Assembly: GCA_019753155.1 (NCBI GenBank)
Contig: JAIELG010000009.1
Location: 1 to 47,743, forward strand
DNA length: 47,743 bases
Reading direction: 5' to 3'
DNA from: Burkholderiales bacterium
GTDB taxonomy: Bacteria; Pseudomonadota; Gammaproteobacteria; Burkholderiales; JABEVD01
The notes below the pieces were generated by a model, which was not told where the DNA came from, made no database searches, and saw nothing but the letters and a program-made list of their open reading frames with translations. This document shows positions 1 through 7,824 of this stretch, in pieces. How positions within the stretch are numbered: the stretch's first letter is position 1; the number at the start of each line of letters is the position of its first letter. The translations under genes and the position numbers were made by a program.

Positions 1-54
1 GGGGATTTCCCCGAAAAATCGGCATATTGCCGGGCAGTAAACCGAAAATTCGCT

Positions 55-81
55 GAAAAATTTACCCGCCAGAGCGGGTAA
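55..81 (-). terminator. Possible intrinsic terminator, minus strand
   Basis: TTACCCGC (62-69) and GCGGGTAA (74-81) form a perfect 8-bp stem with a 4-nt loop. Read on the minus strand the stem is followed by ATTTTTC, which fits a Rho-independent terminator. No minus-strand gene is visible to its right, so it may equally be the end of an element lying off the left edge. Confidence 0.35.
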
Positions 82-116
82 GGGAAAATACATCAGCGTT
101 TTTCAGCAGCCTGTTA

Positions 117-344
117 ATGCAGGAAGAAAAGGAAACCGCGAGAATCGAAGCATTTAGCGATGGCGTCTTCGCCATCGCCATCACGCTCCTTGTGCTCGAG
201 ATCAAGGTGCCGAGTCGTGAAATGGTCTTGGGACATGGACTCACTTACTCGCTTTTCGCGCTCTGGCCCGCTTTTCTGGCTTTTTTTACCAGCTTCTCCA
301 CGATCCTCGTCCTCTGGGTGCACCCAGAGGACATTCCAGCGTAA
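117..344 (+). pseudogene. TMEM175-family (DUF1211) channel fragment
   Basis: The 75 codons encode the start of a TMEM175-type potassium channel. The N-terminal helix with its FSD signature (RIEAFSDGVFAIAITLLVLEI) is clear, followed by part of the next helix (LWPAFLAFFTSFSTILVLWV). Bacterial members are about 200 residues with six helices. Here similarity stops near residue 68, where family members normally continue WVNHH; this one reads HPEDIPA and ends. I see no continuation in any frame before the next gene. There is no convincing ribosome-binding site. I call it a truncated, probably non-functional remnant. Confidence 0.6.
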
Positions 345-539
345 AGCTGGCGGCGGTGAGTGTTGCAGGATTCATCGCCTTGCTGAAGGTTGCAGAGTTT
401 GAATAGCTCCGAATCCATGAGCTTCGCCGCAAGTTGCCAGTCTTGCGACCGAATTTCGATCTCACCTTGACCATTGGTGAAGATGGTCTACCCTGATGAT
501 AGGGCGACTGACCCTGGAATCACTTAAGGGAGTATGACC

Positions 540-725
540 ATGAACAAGGATCAAGCCAAAGGGACTGCAAAAGATATTGCCGGGAAAATTCAGGAAGAAG
601 CCGGAAAGTTGACTGGCGACAAAGCGCAGCAAGTCAAAGGCATCGGCAAACAGATATCCGGGAAAGCCCAGAAAATCTATGGTGACGCCAAGGAAGCCGT
701 CAAGAAAGCCACAAAACACGGTTGA
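540..725 (+). CDS. CsbD family stress protein
   Basis: A small charged protein of about 61 residues (MNKDQAKGTAKDIAGKIQEEAGKLTG...) matching the CsbD/YjbJ family, which is induced by general and envelope stress in many bacteria; its biochemical role is unknown. The helical Lys/Glu/Ala pattern and the GKIQEEAGKLTGD motif are diagnostic. I start at 540, not at the in-frame ATG at 534, because GGGAG at 528-532 lies seven bases before 540 but only one before 534. It is followed by other small stress genes (YSC84 and lmo0937 families), suggesting a stress-response locus. Confidence 0.9.
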   Translation: MNKDQAKGTAKDIAGKIQEEAGKLTGDKAQQVKGIGKQISGKAQKIYGDAKEAVKKATKHG

Positions 726-936
726 ATATGCTGGAGACACAAACTGTCTTTGGGTAGACGGGTAGAAGGTACAGGGCACGCTCATCCCAGACTCGGCATT
801 GCCCAGTTCGAAATTGTTTTGCCGGATACACGCAATGAACAAGATACTTATGCCACCTGTGTAGCGGCATCGGCATCTGCGCAGCCGTATATGGGAGCAG
901 GTTCCATAGGTGTCATTAATAACCGAGGAGAATGAA

Positions 937-1500
937 ATGACCAGCATACTACGCATCATGCACAACTTCCTTCTTGTGGCTGCAGCCACATTATCCCTGG
1001 GCGCCATCATCGCCCCGGCGAATGCGGCCACCGCGGAGGACCTGAACAAGGATGCCGCCCAGGCGCTGCAAACCCTGTACAAGTCCCAGCCTGTTGCGGA
1101 AGACCTTGCGAAAAAAGCCAGGGGGATACTGGTATTTCCCAAAATCATCAAGGCCGGACTGGTATTCGGCGGAAGCTATGGTGAAGGCGTGCTGTACAAG
1201 GGCTCGCATGTCGCCGGCTACTACAATTCCGTATCCGCATCCTGGGGCTGGCAGGCAGGCGCCCAGTCGTACAGTTACGTCCTGTTTCTCATGAGCAACA
1301 AGGCTGCCAAATACCTCAACAAGTCGAACGGATGGGAGATCGGCACCGGGCCGACGGTGGTCGTGGCCAACGAAGGCGTTGCCAAGAATCTGTCGACTTC
1401 CTCACTGAAGGACGATGCCTACGCCTTCATTTTCGACCAGCAGGGCCTCATGGCGAGCCTCAGCATCGAAGGCACCAAAATTTCCCGCATCAAGCGTTGA
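937..1500 (+). CDS. YSC84/SYLF-domain lipid-binding lipoprotein-like secreted protein
   Basis: The 187-residue product begins with a Sec signal peptide (hydrophobic VAAATLSLGAIIAPANA, likely cleavage after ANA) and then a SYLF/YSC84 domain (DUF500), known from yeast Ysc84 to bind lipid and actin and common as a periplasmic protein in betaproteobacteria. Diagnostic stretches are KARGILVFPKIIKAGLVFGG and DAYAFIFDQQGLMA. GAGGAG at 925-930 precedes the ATG at 937 by six bases, so I prefer it to an upstream in-frame start at 910. The bacterial role is unclear, probably envelope stress. The gene appears intact, unlike the decayed gene after it. Confidence 0.88.
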   Translation: MTSILRIMHNFLLVAAATLSLGAIIAPANAATAEDLNKDAAQALQTLYKSQPVAEDLAKKARGILVFPKIIKAGLVFGGSYGEGVLYKGSHVAGYYNSVSASWGWQAGAQSYSYVLFLMSNKAAKYLNKSNGWEIGTGPTVVVANEGVAKNLSTSSLKDDAYAFIFDQQGLMASLSIEGTKISRIKR

Positions 1501-1551
1501 GCTGGGAGACGACTAAAACTGCACGCCAGCAATTGGGCTGGAGACCGGGAA

Positions 1552-2062
1552 ATGCTGAAAATTCGCCATGTCGTCACCGTACTGGGGACGATGTTATGCT
1601 CGGCAGCTTCTTTTGCGCAGGTGAGCATCGGGATCAACCTGCCGGCATACCCGGAGTTCGTTCCCGTGCCGGGTTACCCGGCCTACTACGCGCCACAACT
1701 GAATGCAAACCACTTTTTTATGACGGCATGTACTTGGGTCTACCAGGATGATAACCGGTACGAGAGCCGCCTGGCACAACGGTCCCTGGTGGGTCGTGAA
1801 TCCGGCGGTTGTGCCGGCGTTCATTCTGAGAATTCCGGTGCGCTACTACCTGCCGCCGGCCTCCCGATTACTTTTACGGGTAGCGACCCGATGCGCCGCC
1901 GCGTTGGGGTGATCGCTGGGGCCGGGATCAGGAGCAGCGCAAGGATGAGGATCGCGGGAGTGATCAGGGCAGCGAGGCGGCCATGGCAACCAGAGCGCGC
2001 ATGATTGTCGAGGGGATCATGGTGGGCGTGACGACAATCACGACCGGGGGCGTGGTCACTAG
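1552..2062 (+). pseudogene. Secreted Tyr/Trp-rich protein, multiply frameshifted
   Basis: The start is intact: a signal peptide (MLKIRHVVTVLGTMLCSAASFA) followed by VSIGINLPAYPEFVPVPGYP, a beginning I recognise from a family of secreted betaproteobacterial proteins rich in Trp, Tyr and Pro with a His/Gly/Asp tail. After NHFF the family sequence jumps between frames. One T seems lost from the T-run near 1715, an extra T sits near 1735, an extra C near 1770, and a Trp codon appears as TAG near 1888. The His/Asp/Gly-rich tail is readable only in a third frame, ending in TAG at 2060-2062. With at least four lesions this is a decayed gene, unless the assembly here is poor. Confidence 0.7.
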
Positions 2063-2086
2063 GTTACGTGGTCATCGGAGAATGGA

Positions 2087-2233
2087 ATGCTAGAAACCAT
2101 TGCGGTTACTCTGATCATCCTGTGGGTACTGGGCTTGGTTTCCTCGTACACCATGGGCGGATTCATACACATACTCTTGGTCATCGCCGTCGTGGTGATA
2201 TTGCTGCGACTTATTCGAGGCCGGCAACTGTGA
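2087..2233 (+). CDS. lmo0937 family small membrane protein
   Basis: A 48-codon gene encoding a very hydrophobic protein (MLETIAVTLIILWVLGLV...GGFIHILLVIAVVVILLRLI). It has two transmembrane helices and the GGFIHILLVIA signature of the lmo0937/DUF5670 family, a group of tiny membrane proteins often found beside CsbD and other stress genes. GGAG at 2077-2080 is six bases before the ATG. The function is unknown. The full family pattern, the ribosome-binding site and the neighbours all support it despite its small size. Confidence 0.85.
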   Translation: MLETIAVTLIILWVLGLVSSYTMGGFIHILLVIAVVVILLRLIRGRQL

Positions 2234-2626
2234 AGATCCTGAGCCTTTCAGATATCTGTTGTACACCGAAGTGCGATCCGGCTGCATGGATATGGCTTAA
2301 CCATATGAAAAATTACACATTCAAGACTGACGCAATTTGTATCAGGGGAGGTGCTTCTCGTTGATGTCGATCATCCCAATTCAAGTTTCCACTGTTTTCG
2401 GGGACGATGGATATCATGAGACGGGCAACCATGATCATGGGCCGGAAGCTTTTGATCCCGCAAGCCGCGCCGCTCGCAAGAAGGATATGCAGGGATGTTG
2501 ACCCCAGGGCGGCAACCACCCAAGTGTCCGAAATGTTTACACTTTCGGCATATCAAAAATATTGCATTCATCCCCTTTACCCGCAACATCCCGCTTCCAT
2601 TAAGTAATTTTATAAATTTAGTTAAA
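2234..2626. other. Gene-free stretch
   Basis: About 390 bases between the small membrane gene and the promoter of the PEP-CTERM gene. I see no reading frame with a family pattern, no ribosome-binding site followed by a credible protein, and no strong hairpin. The right part becomes AT-rich towards the promoter at 2627. Confidence 0.5.
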
Positions 2627-2641
2627 TGGAACGATTTGTGC
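2627..2641 (+). promoter_or_regulatory. Sigma-54 (RpoN) promoter candidate
   Basis: TGGAACGATTTGTGC matches the -24/-12 consensus TGGCACG-N4-TTGC at 9 of 11 defined positions. GG (2628-2629) and GC (2640-2641) are separated by exactly ten bases. It lies 140 bases upstream of the PEP-CTERM gene. RpoN together with the PrsK/PrsR two-component pair is known to control PEP-CTERM genes in floc-forming betaproteobacteria, which makes the match more credible. Confidence 0.6.
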
Positions 2642-2781
2642 TTATAATGGAACATCCCCGCAATAGGGACGATTTTCCCCGCAGAGAGGTATCGGGTGAG
2701 CCGCTCTGATCGATCCCGGTTTCTGTCGTGACAGGCTTTGCCAAATTTTGTGTAACGAATACTACTTTAGGAGCTTGCGAG

Positions 2782-3687
2782 ATGAAAATATCAAGATGCC
2801 TGTCGATCCTGTCATGCGCAGTAATCGCTACGCTTTACGGCGCGAGTCCCGCATTGGCCGGGCCATTGCTGGGCCCCGATTTGAGTAGCTTCACGGTTCT
2901 GGGATCGTCCACGGTGACCAATACCGGCACGAGCACCATTAGCGGCAATGTCGGCGTCAGCCCGGGAACCTCGATCACCGGCTTTCCTCCCGGAGTGGTG
3001 ACCGGGGGGACGGTACAGGCCCATACGGCGAGCGCGATTGCAGCCCAGTCCCAACTTACCACGGCGATAACGGGCCTGGGCTCTCTGGGCCCAGGCACCG
3101 CATTGGGTGCGAATCTGGCTGGACTCACGCTGACTCCGGGCGTCTATACCGTTGCTGCTGGAACGACCAACTTGTCCGGGACGCTCACTCTCAATGGGCA
3201 GGGTAACGCCAACGCGGCTTGGGTTTTTCAGATGCCGAGCACGCTGATCACATCAAGCAACTCCGTCGTGAACGTGATCAATACGGGTTCCGGCGCCGGC
3301 GTGTACTGGAATGTCGGCAGTTCTGCGACCATCGCTGTGAACACGACATTCATCGGCAACATACTCGCGCTCGCCAGCATCACCATGAACACCAGCGCAA
3401 CCGATCTTTGCGGCAGAGCCCTGGCGAGCACGGCTGCGGTGACCCTGGACACCAACAACCTGTCGGGTACCTGCACGAGCCAACTCGCCGGCAGCAATGG
3501 CTTGAGCGGCGGCCTTTCAGTTTCGGGCACCACGGTCTCCTTTCTTCCCTACGCCCCCGTTAATGTTCCCGAGCCATCCACGCTGCCGCTCTTGGGACTC
3601 GGGTTCGTGGGGCTGGGATTATTTGGTCTACGTCGCACGGTCGAGACTAACGGTTTGCAACGCATACCAATGATCGTGTCCGCCTGA
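2782..3687 (+). CDS. DUF3494 (ice-binding-like) protein with PEP-CTERM sorting signal
   Basis: A 301-residue secreted protein. Residues 1-26 are a signal peptide ending in SPALA. The body is a DUF3494 beta-solenoid, the fold of bacterial ice-binding proteins and related adhesins (SSFTVLGSSTVTNTGTSTISGNVGVSPG, then GVYTVAAGTTNLSGTLTLNG and AAWVFQMPSTL). Near the C-terminus VPEPSTLPLLGLGFVGLGLFGLRR is a complete PEP-CTERM sorting signal, so the protein should be processed by exosortase and exported with exopolysaccharide. About 15 residues follow the basic cluster. The start at 2782 has AGGAG upstream; an in-frame start at 2728 would bury the signal peptide. Adhesion or matrix function is likelier than ice binding, but that is inference. 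Confidence 0.9.
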   Translation: MKISRCLSILSCAVIATLYGASPALAGPLLGPDLSSFTVLGSSTVTNTGTSTISGNVGVSPGTSITGFPPGVVTGGTVQAHTASAIAAQSQLTTAITGLGSLGPGTALGANLAGLTLTPGVYTVAAGTTNLSGTLTLNGQGNANAAWVFQMPSTLITSSNSVVNVINTGSGAGVYWNVGSSATIAVNTTFIGNILALASITMNTSATDLCGRALASTAAVTLDTNNLSGTCTSQLAGSNGLSGGLSVSGTTVSFLPYAPVNVPEPSTLPLLGLGFVGLGLFGLRRTVETNGLQRIPMIVSA

Positions 3688-3713
3688 GGGGGTATTCGAT
3701 GGCAGCGATGTCC

Positions 3714-4151
3714 CTAAAACACGGCGCTTTTTACCGTGCCGTCGAAAGACAGGCAATCCTCCACCCTTTTTCTCTGGGTGGGATTCATTTCATCGAGCGT
3801 TCTGTAGCGCCATTCCGAATGCTCTTCGCTCAACCTGATTTCAGCGTTCTCGGGCAATTCGCACCTGAAAATGAGAGCATGGGAATTCACGCCGGAATGG
3901 TGGTATATTCCGCTCAGATAACGGATGCCGACTTCGCACAAGAGTTCCTCCATGCATTCCCTGAGAAGAGCTTCATGTATCGTCTCGCCCGGGTCCAGCG
4001 CGCCGCCCGGAAACCCCCAGCCGAGATTGCCGTAAGTCGCCTTCAGCATGAGAATTTCTCCCCTGCCGTTGGTGATGACCGCATGCGAACTCATCCTGTA
4101 CGTGTCGTCAAACCCCATTTCGCGAATCCGAAATAAAATTGGAAAAATCAT
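3714..4151 (-). CDS. Nudix hydrolase
   Basis: A 145-residue Nudix-fold protein. The Nudix box is visible as GGALDPGETIHEALLRECMEEL, with the REcmEE metal-binding glutamates intact; the usual glycine after EE is replaced by leucine. Such enzymes hydrolyse nucleoside diphosphates linked to another moiety, and the substrate cannot be told here. The start is uncertain. ATG at 4151 overlaps the upstream EAL gene by 44 bases, ATG at 4118 by 11, and neither has a clear ribosome-binding site. The overlap with the cyclic-di-GMP gene suggests co-transcription and perhaps coupling. Confidence 0.85.
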   Translation of the reverse strand: MIFPILFRIREMGFDDTYRMSSHAVITNGRGEILMLKATYGNLGWGFPGGALDPGETIHEALLRECMEELLCEVGIRYLSGIYHHSGVNSHALIFRCELPENAEIRLSEEHSEWRYRTLDEMNPTQRKRVEDCLSFDGTVKSAVF

Positions 4152-6186
4152 CTGCAGGCATCGGCCTGCCGAAATAATAACCCTGCGCCTCGTCACAATG
4201 TTGTAGTCGCAACACTGCAAGTTCCCGCTCGTTTTCCACCCCTTCCGCGATAGCCCTGAGATTCAGGCTGTGCGCCATCTGGATAACTGCCCTGACTATG
4301 GCCGAATCGTTCGGGTCGGACGCAATGTCCCGAACGAAGGACTGGTCGATCTTCAATTTATCGACTTCGAAGCGCTTGAGGTAGGACAGGCTGGAATAAC
4401 CCGTCCCGAAATCGTCTATGGCGAGCTTTACCCCGAGAGCCTTGAGTTGCCTGACCGTCCCGAGCACATTCTCGGTATCCTGGATCAGGATCGATTCGGT
4501 GAGTTCGAGTTCGAGCAATACGGGATCGAGTCCGGAATCGAAAAGCGCGCTCGAAACCGTCTTTACCAGATCTCCCCGCTTGAACTGGACGGCGGACAGG
4601 TTGACCGCAACGGCTATATTCCACGATGCCGCCTGTCGGCAGGCTTCCCGTATCACCCACTCCCCGATATGCACGATGAGTCCGCTGTCCTCCGCGACGG
4701 GGATAAAACGCGAAGGCGGAATCAGGCCAAGTTCGGGATGGTTCCACCGGATCAGCGCTTCCGTCCCGACAATACCTCCGTCGGCAAGATCGACCTGGGG
4801 CTGATAATACAGGACGAATTCTCCGCGCTCCAGGGCCTTTCTCAAATTGTTCCTGATCTGCAGATACTCGATCGCATCGATGGTCATCTCGTCGGTATGG
4901 AAGCGGTAAGTGTTTTTCCCCGCGTCCTTGGCCTTGTACATCGCGGTGTCCGCCTTTTTGAGCAGCGTTTCGAAATCCCTTCCGTTTTCCGGATATACGG
5001 CAATTCCCAGAGAAAATGAAGTGGACAATTCCACCCCATGGACGATGAAAGGATCCGACAGGCGCTCCAGTATGTTTTCGGAAACCTCCGTGATGACTTC
5101 CGTATCCTGTACATGGGGAAGCAGGATCAGGAATTCGTCCCCGCCCTGGCGGCTGATCATATCCGTATCGCGCACGCACTCCTTCAGCCTCGATGCGACA
5201 GCCTTGAGCAGTTCGTCGCCCACGGGATGTCCGAGGGAATCATTGACCGTCTTGAAATTGTCCAGATCCAGGAAAAGCAGTGCTATCCTGGTCTTGGCGC
5301 GCTCGGCGAAAGGAATCGCCATTTCCACGTGCTCCTTCACCAGGAGTCGGTTCGGCAATCCCGTCAATGCATCGTGATAGGCCAGAAACTCGATCTTCGC
5401 CTCAGCCGCCTTGCGTTCGGTGATCTCGCGCGCAGAAGCATATAGCAGCATCCTGCCTTCGATCCTGACCCCGACCGCATTGATTTCGACATCGATCACG
5501 CAGCCGTCCTTCCGGCGATGAAGGGTCTCGAAAACCACGCTTTCGCCTTCCCTCACCAGCCTGTCTATCCTCGATTTCAGCTCAATTGCCGACCACTGCG
5601 CATCCCAATGGGATACGTTCATGCCCTGCATCTCGTCCATCGTGTAACCGAGCATGTTGCAAAAAGCGTCGTTCGCCAGAACGACATTGCCTTCGATATC
5701 CATGATATGGATGCCGTCGCTCGCCATGCGCAACAGCATGCTGTTCTTGCTGCTTTCCCGCTCGAGCGCTTCCTCGATCTCCTTGCGCTGCGTGATGTTG
5801 TCGAAAACAGCGACGAAATGATTTCCTGCAGGGCTGTAAACGGATATAGAAAACCAGATGCCCAGCGTCTCGATATGCGTTTCGAAGTGTTCCGGCGCTC
5901 CGCCCGCAGCCACCCTGCCGTAAATGGCAAAAAGCTCCGGATTGGATTTCCGTATCCCCGGAATGACCGAACCGACCTTCTTCCCGACGACATCCTTCAA
6001 TCCGGTCAGCCTTTCGAAAGAAGCATTGACATCGAGATAAACGAAATCCACGGGCTCTCCGTTTTTATAGATCATCCTGCAATAGGCGAGGCCTTCGAGC
6101 ATGTTGTCGAAAAGCGAACGGTAGCGCTTCTCGCTTTCCTGAAGCGGATCAAAATCTATTTCTGGACCCTCGTTTTCGTTCGGCAT
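4108..6186 (-). CDS. PAS-PAS-GGDEF-EAL cyclic-di-GMP protein
   Basis: A 692-residue cytoplasmic signalling protein with no transmembrane segment. Two PAS domains (about 20-135 and 150-262) precede a GGDEF domain (265-430) with intact GGDEF at 348-352 and an RxxD inhibitory site at 339-342. The EAL domain (440-685) has EAL at 476-478, ELTES near 561-565 and DDFGTG at 591-596. Both catalytic motifs look competent, so it could make or degrade cyclic-di-GMP; PAS input presumably decides. It is followed by an overlapping Nudix gene and lies divergent from an aldo-keto reductase gene. Cyclic-di-GMP control of matrix or motility would fit the nearby PEP-CTERM gene, but this is inference. Confidence 0.95.
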   Translation of the reverse strand: MPNENEGPEIDFDPLQESEKRYRSLFDNMLEGLAYCRMIYKNGEPVDFVYLDVNASFERLTGLKDVVGKKVGSVIPGIRKSNPELFAIYGRVAAGGAPEHFETHIETLGIWFSISVYSPAGNHFVAVFDNITQRKEIEEALERESSKNSMLLRMASDGIHIMDIEGNVVLANDAFCNMLGYTMDEMQGMNVSHWDAQWSAIELKSRIDRLVREGESVVFETLHRRKDGCVIDVEINAVGVRIEGRMLLYASAREITERKAAEAKIEFLAYHDALTGLPNRLLVKEHVEMAIPFAERAKTRIALLFLDLDNFKTVNDSLGHPVGDELLKAVASRLKECVRDTDMISRQGGDEFLILLPHVQDTEVITEVSENILERLSDPFIVHGVELSTSFSLGIAVYPENGRDFETLLKKADTAMYKAKDAGKNTYRFHTDEMTIDAIEYLQIRNNLRKALERGEFVLYYQPQVDLADGGIVGTEALIRWNHPELGLIPPSRFIPVAEDSGLIVHIGEWVIREACRQAASWNIAVAVNLSAVQFKRGDLVKTVSSALFDSGLDPVLLELELTESILIQDTENVLGTVRQLKALGVKLAIDDFGTGYSSLSYLKRFEVDKLKIDQSFVRDIASDPNDSAIVRAVIQMAHSLNLRAIAEGVENERELAVLRLQHCDEAQGYYFGRPMPADDFSNFISDSRNGV

Positions 6187-6311
6187 GGTATAAGGCTACC
6201 ACTTAGACTATTTCCATACAACAGCCTTTATCATGGCGGAATGATGCTGTATCTTTACCAGGCATTACCGTTCGAAAAATTCGCAACCCTGATGCAGCGA
6301 AAGGAAAATCC

Positions 6312-7337
6312 ATGAAGTACAACAGCTTGGGGGACATGGCCGTCTCCGAAATCTGCCTCGGCACAATGACATTCGGCGAGCAGAACAGCATACGGGAAGC
6401 GCACGAGCAGCTCGATCATGCCGTATCCAGAGGGATCAATTTCATCGACACTGCGGAGATGTATCCCGTTCCGGGAAAGCCCGAAACTCAGGGCAAGACC
6501 GAAGAATATATCGGGCAATGGCTGAAGCATCAGTCCCGCGATAAACTCTTCATCGCGACCAAGGTCGCCGGGCCATCCAGGGGATTTTCCTGGATCAGGG
6601 GCGGCCCTCTGGCGGTCGACCGGAAAAACATGACGGTCGCGCTGGAAACGAGCCTTGCGCGGCTACGGACGGATTATGTCGATCTCTACCAGATCCACTG
6701 GCCGGACAGGAACGTCCCGATGTTCGGGCAGAGCTTCTATGACCCTGCTCTCGAACATGCTGCCGTTCCAATTCTCGAACAGTTGACCGCGCTCTCCGAG
6801 CTCGTGCAGGCAGGAAAGGTGCGACATATCGGACTCAGCAACGAAACCCCCTGGGGACTTTCGGAATTCCTGAAAATTTCGGAGCAATGCGATCTTCCCA
6901 GAGTGGTCTCCATCCAGAACGCCTACAACCCCATCAACCGCGTTTTCGAATATGGGCTCTCCGAACTCTGCCACAGGGAAAAAGTCGGGCTTCTCGCCTA
7001 CAGCCCGCTTGGATTCGGCATGCTCTCGGGAAAATACCGCCATGGCGGGGAAGGCAGGCTCACGCTTTTCCCCCAGTTCGGTCAGCGCTACCACAAGCAG
7101 AACGTGCCGGAGGCAGTCGCCGCCTATTGCAGGCTTGCGGAAGAACACGGAATGCCGCCATCGAAGTTGGCGCTTGCATTCATCAGAAGCCGCTGGTTCG
7201 TTTCATCCACCATCGTAGGCGCGACATCGATGGCACAGCTGAAGGAGAACATCGAAAGCCTGGATGTGACGCTGGACGAGGAAACGCTGAAGGAAATCGA
7301 TGCCATCCATTTCCGCTATCCCAATCCCGCTCCCTGA
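6312..7337 (+). CDS. tas: NADPH-dependent aldo-keto reductase, Tas type
   Basis: A 341-residue TIM-barrel oxidoreductase of the Tas branch of aldo-keto reductases. The catalytic tetrad is visible as D and Y in NFIDTAEMYP, K in IATKVAG and H in YQIHWPD. The Tas-specific insertion (YPVPGKPETQGKTEEYIGQWL) and the C-terminal NADP-binding region (STIVGATSMAQLKENI) are present. In E. coli Tas was found as a suppressor of tyrosine auxotrophy; its physiological substrate is unsettled. Length is normal for the family. It is transcribed away from the cyclic-di-GMP gene, and an S4-domain gene follows after 62 bases. Confidence 0.92.
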   Translation: MKYNSLGDMAVSEICLGTMTFGEQNSIREAHEQLDHAVSRGINFIDTAEMYPVPGKPETQGKTEEYIGQWLKHQSRDKLFIATKVAGPSRGFSWIRGGPLAVDRKNMTVALETSLARLRTDYVDLYQIHWPDRNVPMFGQSFYDPALEHAAVPILEQLTALSELVQAGKVRHIGLSNETPWGLSEFLKISEQCDLPRVVSIQNAYNPINRVFEYGLSELCHREKVGLLAYSPLGFGMLSGKYRHGGEGRLTLFPQFGQRYHKQNVPEAVAAYCRLAEEHGMPPSKLALAFIRSRWFVSSTIVGATSMAQLKENIESLDVTLDEETLKEIDAIHFRYPNPAP

Positions 7338-7399
7338 TCTCGTGGACCGGACTTCGAGCCGCCGGTATACAATGCCCCTTTCCTTTTACGAATGAACCC

Positions 7400-7621
7400 A
7401 TGCAGCAACTTGAATTCACCCTGACGCAGGAATTCGTCGAACTCAACGCACTCCTGAAACTGACCGGCGCGTGCGACAGCGGAGGCGCCGGCAAGGTTCT
7501 GGTCGCCGCAGGCGAAGTTTCGGTGGACGGCAAGCCTGAGTCGCGCAAGACCTGCAAAATTCGCGCCGGACAGGTAGTCAGTTTCGGCGATGTCAGCATC
7601 CGGGTCGTCGCGGCGGCATAG
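7400..7621 (+). CDS. S4-domain RNA-binding protein (YbcJ-like)
   Basis: A 73-residue protein that is essentially one S4 RNA-binding domain: LNALLKLTGACDSGGAGKVLVAAGEVSVDG followed by KTCKIRAGQVVSF. It resembles E. coli YbcJ, a single-domain S4 protein thought to bind structured RNA and associate with ribosome biogenesis. The ATG at 7400 is the only start giving the standard length, though the ribosome-binding site is poor. It lies between tas and rpoH; whether it is co-transcribed with tas is unclear. Confidence 0.85.
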   Translation: MQQLEFTLTQEFVELNALLKLTGACDSGGAGKVLVAAGEVSVDGKPESRKTCKIRAGQVVSFGDVSIRVVAAA

Positions 7622-7774
7622 CAGGCCGCCGAAAGCCTGGATGATTGCCAAATGGGAGCAGGCGGAATGGGTGCGTATAAGAACTGTGCTTTGTAGCACC
7701 TTCACATTTGAGGCCGTTCAAAGCTGCATCTGCGTCTCCAGTCGGCAAATCGATAGGGAAACTTTTTCCGGGTA

Positions 7775-7804
7775 TTGGCACTCTTAAACTTCGAGTGCTA
7801 GAAT
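7775..7804 (+). promoter_or_regulatory. rpoH promoter with embedded CIRCE (HrcA operator)
   Basis: TTGGCACTC (7775-7783), nine bases, then GAGTGCTAG (7793-7801) matches the CIRCE consensus TTAGCACTC-N9-GAGTGCTAA at 16 of 18 arm positions. The same bases form a housekeeping promoter: -35 TTGGCA (7775-7780), an 18-bp spacer and -10 TAGAAT (7799-7804). An HrcA dimer here would block RNA polymerase directly. AGGAGG and the rpoH start at 7825 follow immediately, so the transcript leader is short. Confidence 0.85.
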
Positions 7805-7824
7805 TACCCCTCAGGAGGAACTTT

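Noticed and set aside
2723-2734. Short palindrome CTGTCGTGACAG before the PEP-CTERM gene
   Set aside because: Only five base pairs per arm, no second copy and no promoter relation; it may be chance.
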